Shown piece by piece: positions 62,320 through 64,000 of a stretch of 64,000 nt of DNA. The translations under genes were made by a program, and so were the position numbers. Position 1 is the stretch's first letter. Every line of letters starts with the position of its first letter. The notes beneath the pieces were generated by a model. It did not search any database. It had not been told where the DNA came from and was given only the letters and a program-made list of their open reading frames with translations. Source of the stretch: Bacillota bacterium (lineage in GTDB: Bacteria > Bacillota_A > Clostridia > Lachnospirales > Lachnospiraceae); the NCBI GenBank assembly GCA_023407175.1, contig JAEYMU010000048.1, positions 1-64,000 of the forward strand. The letters are read 5' to 3'.

Positions 62320-62892
62320 TTATTTGGAAAAGTCATGCTGAAAATCGTCTTTCAGCAATCCAAACAGTATTTCGTTGAGATATCTTCCGCCTGAATAAAC
62401 CATAGCTTTCCGGACGCCCTCCTGCTTGCAGCCCAACTTCTTCAGCATGGCCTGGGACGCCAGGTTGTTTTCAAGGGTGCTTCCGTAATACTTATTGAGC
62501 CTTCGCTCAAAGAACGCGTAATTCAGGACAATGCGCATGGCCGCCGTGCCATAGCCCCTTCCCCGAAAGTCCCTGTCTATCTGCATTCCAATGGAGAATG
62601 TGCCGTTTCTTTCATCGATGCTGTTTAAATTGATTCCGCCGACATTCCAGCCGTCCAGGGTTTCAATCGTAAACATGATCCTGCCGCTGTCGGGATTGAA
62701 ATTTGCATATCGGTTGGTTGCGTCTTTTGCCTCGGCTTCCGTAGGCGGCAATTCGACCTCATACTGCAGCAGCAGCCTTGCCGGTGTGTCGAACCTGTTA
62801 TAATGATGCATCTCCCAGTCGCTCTCAGCGGATGCCCTTAGCCGTACCAAATCATTTTGCCAAAAATAAGTGCTGTAATCGATCTCTCTCAT
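62320..62892 (-). CDS. GNAT family N-acetyltransferase (RimJ/RimL-like)
   Basis: A 190-residue acetyltransferase. The acetyl-CoA site is IGMQIDRDFRGRGYGTAAMR (R-x-x-G-x-G/A), with ENLASQAMLKKLGCKQEG following. The substrate may be a protein N-terminus or an antibiotic. ATG 62892 is chosen as the best-supported start. Confidence 0.88.
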   Translation of the reverse strand: MREIDYSTYFWQNDLVRLRASAESDWEMHHYNRFDTPARLLLQYEVELPPTEAEAKDATNRYANFNPDSGRIMFTIETLDGWNVGGINLNSIDERNGTFSIGMQIDRDFRGRGYGTAAMRIVLNYAFFERRLNKYYGSTLENNLASQAMLKKLGCKQEGVRKAMVYSGGRYLNEILFGLLKDDFQHDFSK

Positions 62893-63029
62893 GTATCTCA
62901 CGCCTTTTTGGTTATCTATGCACAGGACACCCAAAGGGCGGCCGGTGCATGCCTACTTCTTGCTGTTTCGTAATTATCACCAGCATGCCTGAGAAATGGG
63001 CAATAAGATGTGACGCTATGGATGCCGTA

Positions 63030-63467
63030 TTATTGTCCGGCAGGCTTCTTTTTTATCTTCACAAATTCTAAAACATCGTTAAGTTCATCCGGATCTATGA
63101 CCCTGTAATGAATCCAGCCGCCTTGCTCGCCGCAAGGATAGCGGCCCTGCCATAATTCTTTCGCTTTTTGCGACAAACCAGGCAGAACTTGTTCAACTTT
63201 GGGAACACAATTGTCACCGAGCTGCAATGTTACGGTAAACGCACCGGATTCAAAAAACACATAGCAAATATGGCTCGACTTATGGCTATACTTATATCCC
63301 CAACCGTAATGGCCGCCGAACGGGAATTTCATCTCCCTAGAAAGGTGGTAGTTATTGCTTAAGAAATTTTCAAGCTGCAATAGGACGGCATAATTTTTTG
63401 CACCGATAAATGCTCCGACAAAATCGGCTGCAGGAGGATTATTTTTATCAAGCAAGCGTTCATACAT
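63030..63467 (-). CDS. DUF3788 family protein
   Basis: A 145-residue protein of the DUF3788 family: MYERLLDKNNPPAADFVGAF, FPFGGHYGWGYKYSHKSSHI, CYVFFESGAFTVTLQLG. The function is unknown; members bind small molecules like GyrI-related folds. It overlaps the upstream GyrI-like gene by 8 bp. Confidence 0.85.
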   Translation of the reverse strand: MYERLLDKNNPPAADFVGAFIGAKNYAVLLQLENFLSNNYHLSREMKFPFGGHYGWGYKYSHKSSHICYVFFESGAFTVTLQLGDNCVPKVEQVLPGLSQKAKELWQGRYPCGEQGGWIHYRVIDPDELNDVLEFVKIKKKPAGQ

Positions 63468-63929
63468 CGGTTTTCACCACAGGAACCCATAACTCAAACT
63501 CACCGCAAACGCTATCGGGATAGTATTCAAAGTAGAGGTTATGTTCGTCGTTGATCTCGAGCCCGGCTTTGGGAATTTGATGATAAAAAAATTCGGCCCA
63601 GGCCTTAATGATATCTTCTCCTTGCGAAAAGCGTGCCATAGCATATGTTGCTTTGGGGACTTTCATTAGAACAGCGCTTTCGGGAATGGTATTCTCCTGC
63701 GCTACCTCTATCCCCAGTAAATAGCAGTACCGTTCATGGCCCTGAATATACCGGATTAATCCATAATATCCTTTTTTGCTGCCATCCAGGTCCATTAAAA
63801 CCGCTTCTTTTTTATTGTGAAAAAATCATCATATAGAGCCGAAATGTCCTTATCGTTGTGTGTCAAAGTTGTTTCTACTGAAAAACCGCATACCAAAAAA
63901 GTTTCTTTTTCTATAATACTAATTTCCAT
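63460..63929 (-). pseudogene. GyrI-like effector-binding protein, split by a frameshift
   Basis: ATG 63929 opens a frame (MEISIIEKETFLVCGFSVET) that stops after about 43 codons. The -1 frame then continues the family fold (MDLDGSKKGYYGLIRYIQGH ... FELWVPVV) to 63460. The switch occurs at A-AAA-AAG (63813-63807), a canonical slippery heptamer in the right phase. It may be programmed -1 frameshifting or a simple indel. The fold binds drugs or small ligands. Confidence 0.7.
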
Positions 63930-64000
63930 GCGCCCACCTCAATGGCATTTTCTAATAAAGCTATTCTATTGGCATGACGACTGTATGTTTATATTATAAA

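Noticed and set aside
1..64000. CRISPR array
   Set aside because: No regularly spaced identical 25-37 bp repeats were seen; the palindromes and operators are irregular and short.
1..64000. rRNA genes
   Set aside because: No conserved 16S, 23S or 5S stretches were recognised on either strand.

Overview
The window looks like a chromosome segment of a spore-forming Clostridia, most likely a Lachnospiraceae-type Firmicute. Supporting signs are a sigH-rlmB neighbourhood, a Spo0A C-terminal-like phage gene, a TIGR04086 membrane protein, a collagen-like spore-type protein, strong AGGAGG ribosome sites and mostly AT-rich DNA. More than half of it is mobile or accessory DNA.

Left element (1 to about 13456). 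Minus-strand genes from 1 to about 9.7 kb form the early region of a temperate phage: VRR-NUC nuclease, DUF927 helicase/primase-type ATPase, CHC2 primase zinc finger, ERCC4 nuclease, SSB, ERF recombinase, DUF1351 and small proteins. An iteron-rich, AT-rich stretch at 2.4-2.7 kb is a candidate origin. Two opposed Cro/C1-type regulators with shared operators (9.7-10.46 kb) form the lysogeny switch. Between repressor and integrase lies a very AT-rich two-gene cargo (cytosolic 293 aa protein plus 4-TM protein), a candidate exclusion or defence module. The integrase (12.2-13.3 kb) abuts a 44-bp copy of the 3' end of tRNA-Thr.

Right element (13457-33885, about 20.4 kb). It lies between that 44-bp copy and the intact tRNA-Thr(GGT) at 33.84-33.92 kb, so two elements sit in tandem in one tRNA gene. 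It carries a PIN/ImmA-type toxin-antitoxin pair, Rha gene remnants, a Big_2 secreted protein, a sigma-70 factor, a RES-domain toxin, a peptidase-S74 chaperone fused to an Ntn-hydrolase-like domain, a replication initiator plus DnaC-like loader, divergent XRE regulators with palindromic operators, DinD and a tyrosine integrase. It has integration, control and replication genes but no recognised capsid, tail, terminase or conjugation genes, which resembles a phage satellite (PICI-like island).

Core segment (33.9-46.5 kb): sigH, rlmB, a complete dTDP-L-rhamnose operon (rfbA-C-D-B), a diguanylate cyclase, a putative glycoside hydrolase, an HD-GYP response regulator coupled to a hybrid-style histidine kinase, XRE regulators and a SEC-C protein.

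Accessory segment (46.5-64 kb): an ECF sigma/DUF4179 anti-sigma pair, a secreted DUF5050-like protein, a MarR-nitroreductase-MBL operon, a collagen-like gene apparently cut by a large serine recombinase, DJ-1, PNPOx-like and WYL genes, then a visibly GC-richer cluster (57.7-62.9 kb) with AlkD-like repair, a P-loop kinase, a truncated aminoglycoside adenylyltransferase, a MecA-like penicillin-binding protein, a cyclase and GNAT and DUF3788 genes. It ends in a GyrI-like gene split by a frameshift at a canonical slippery heptamer.
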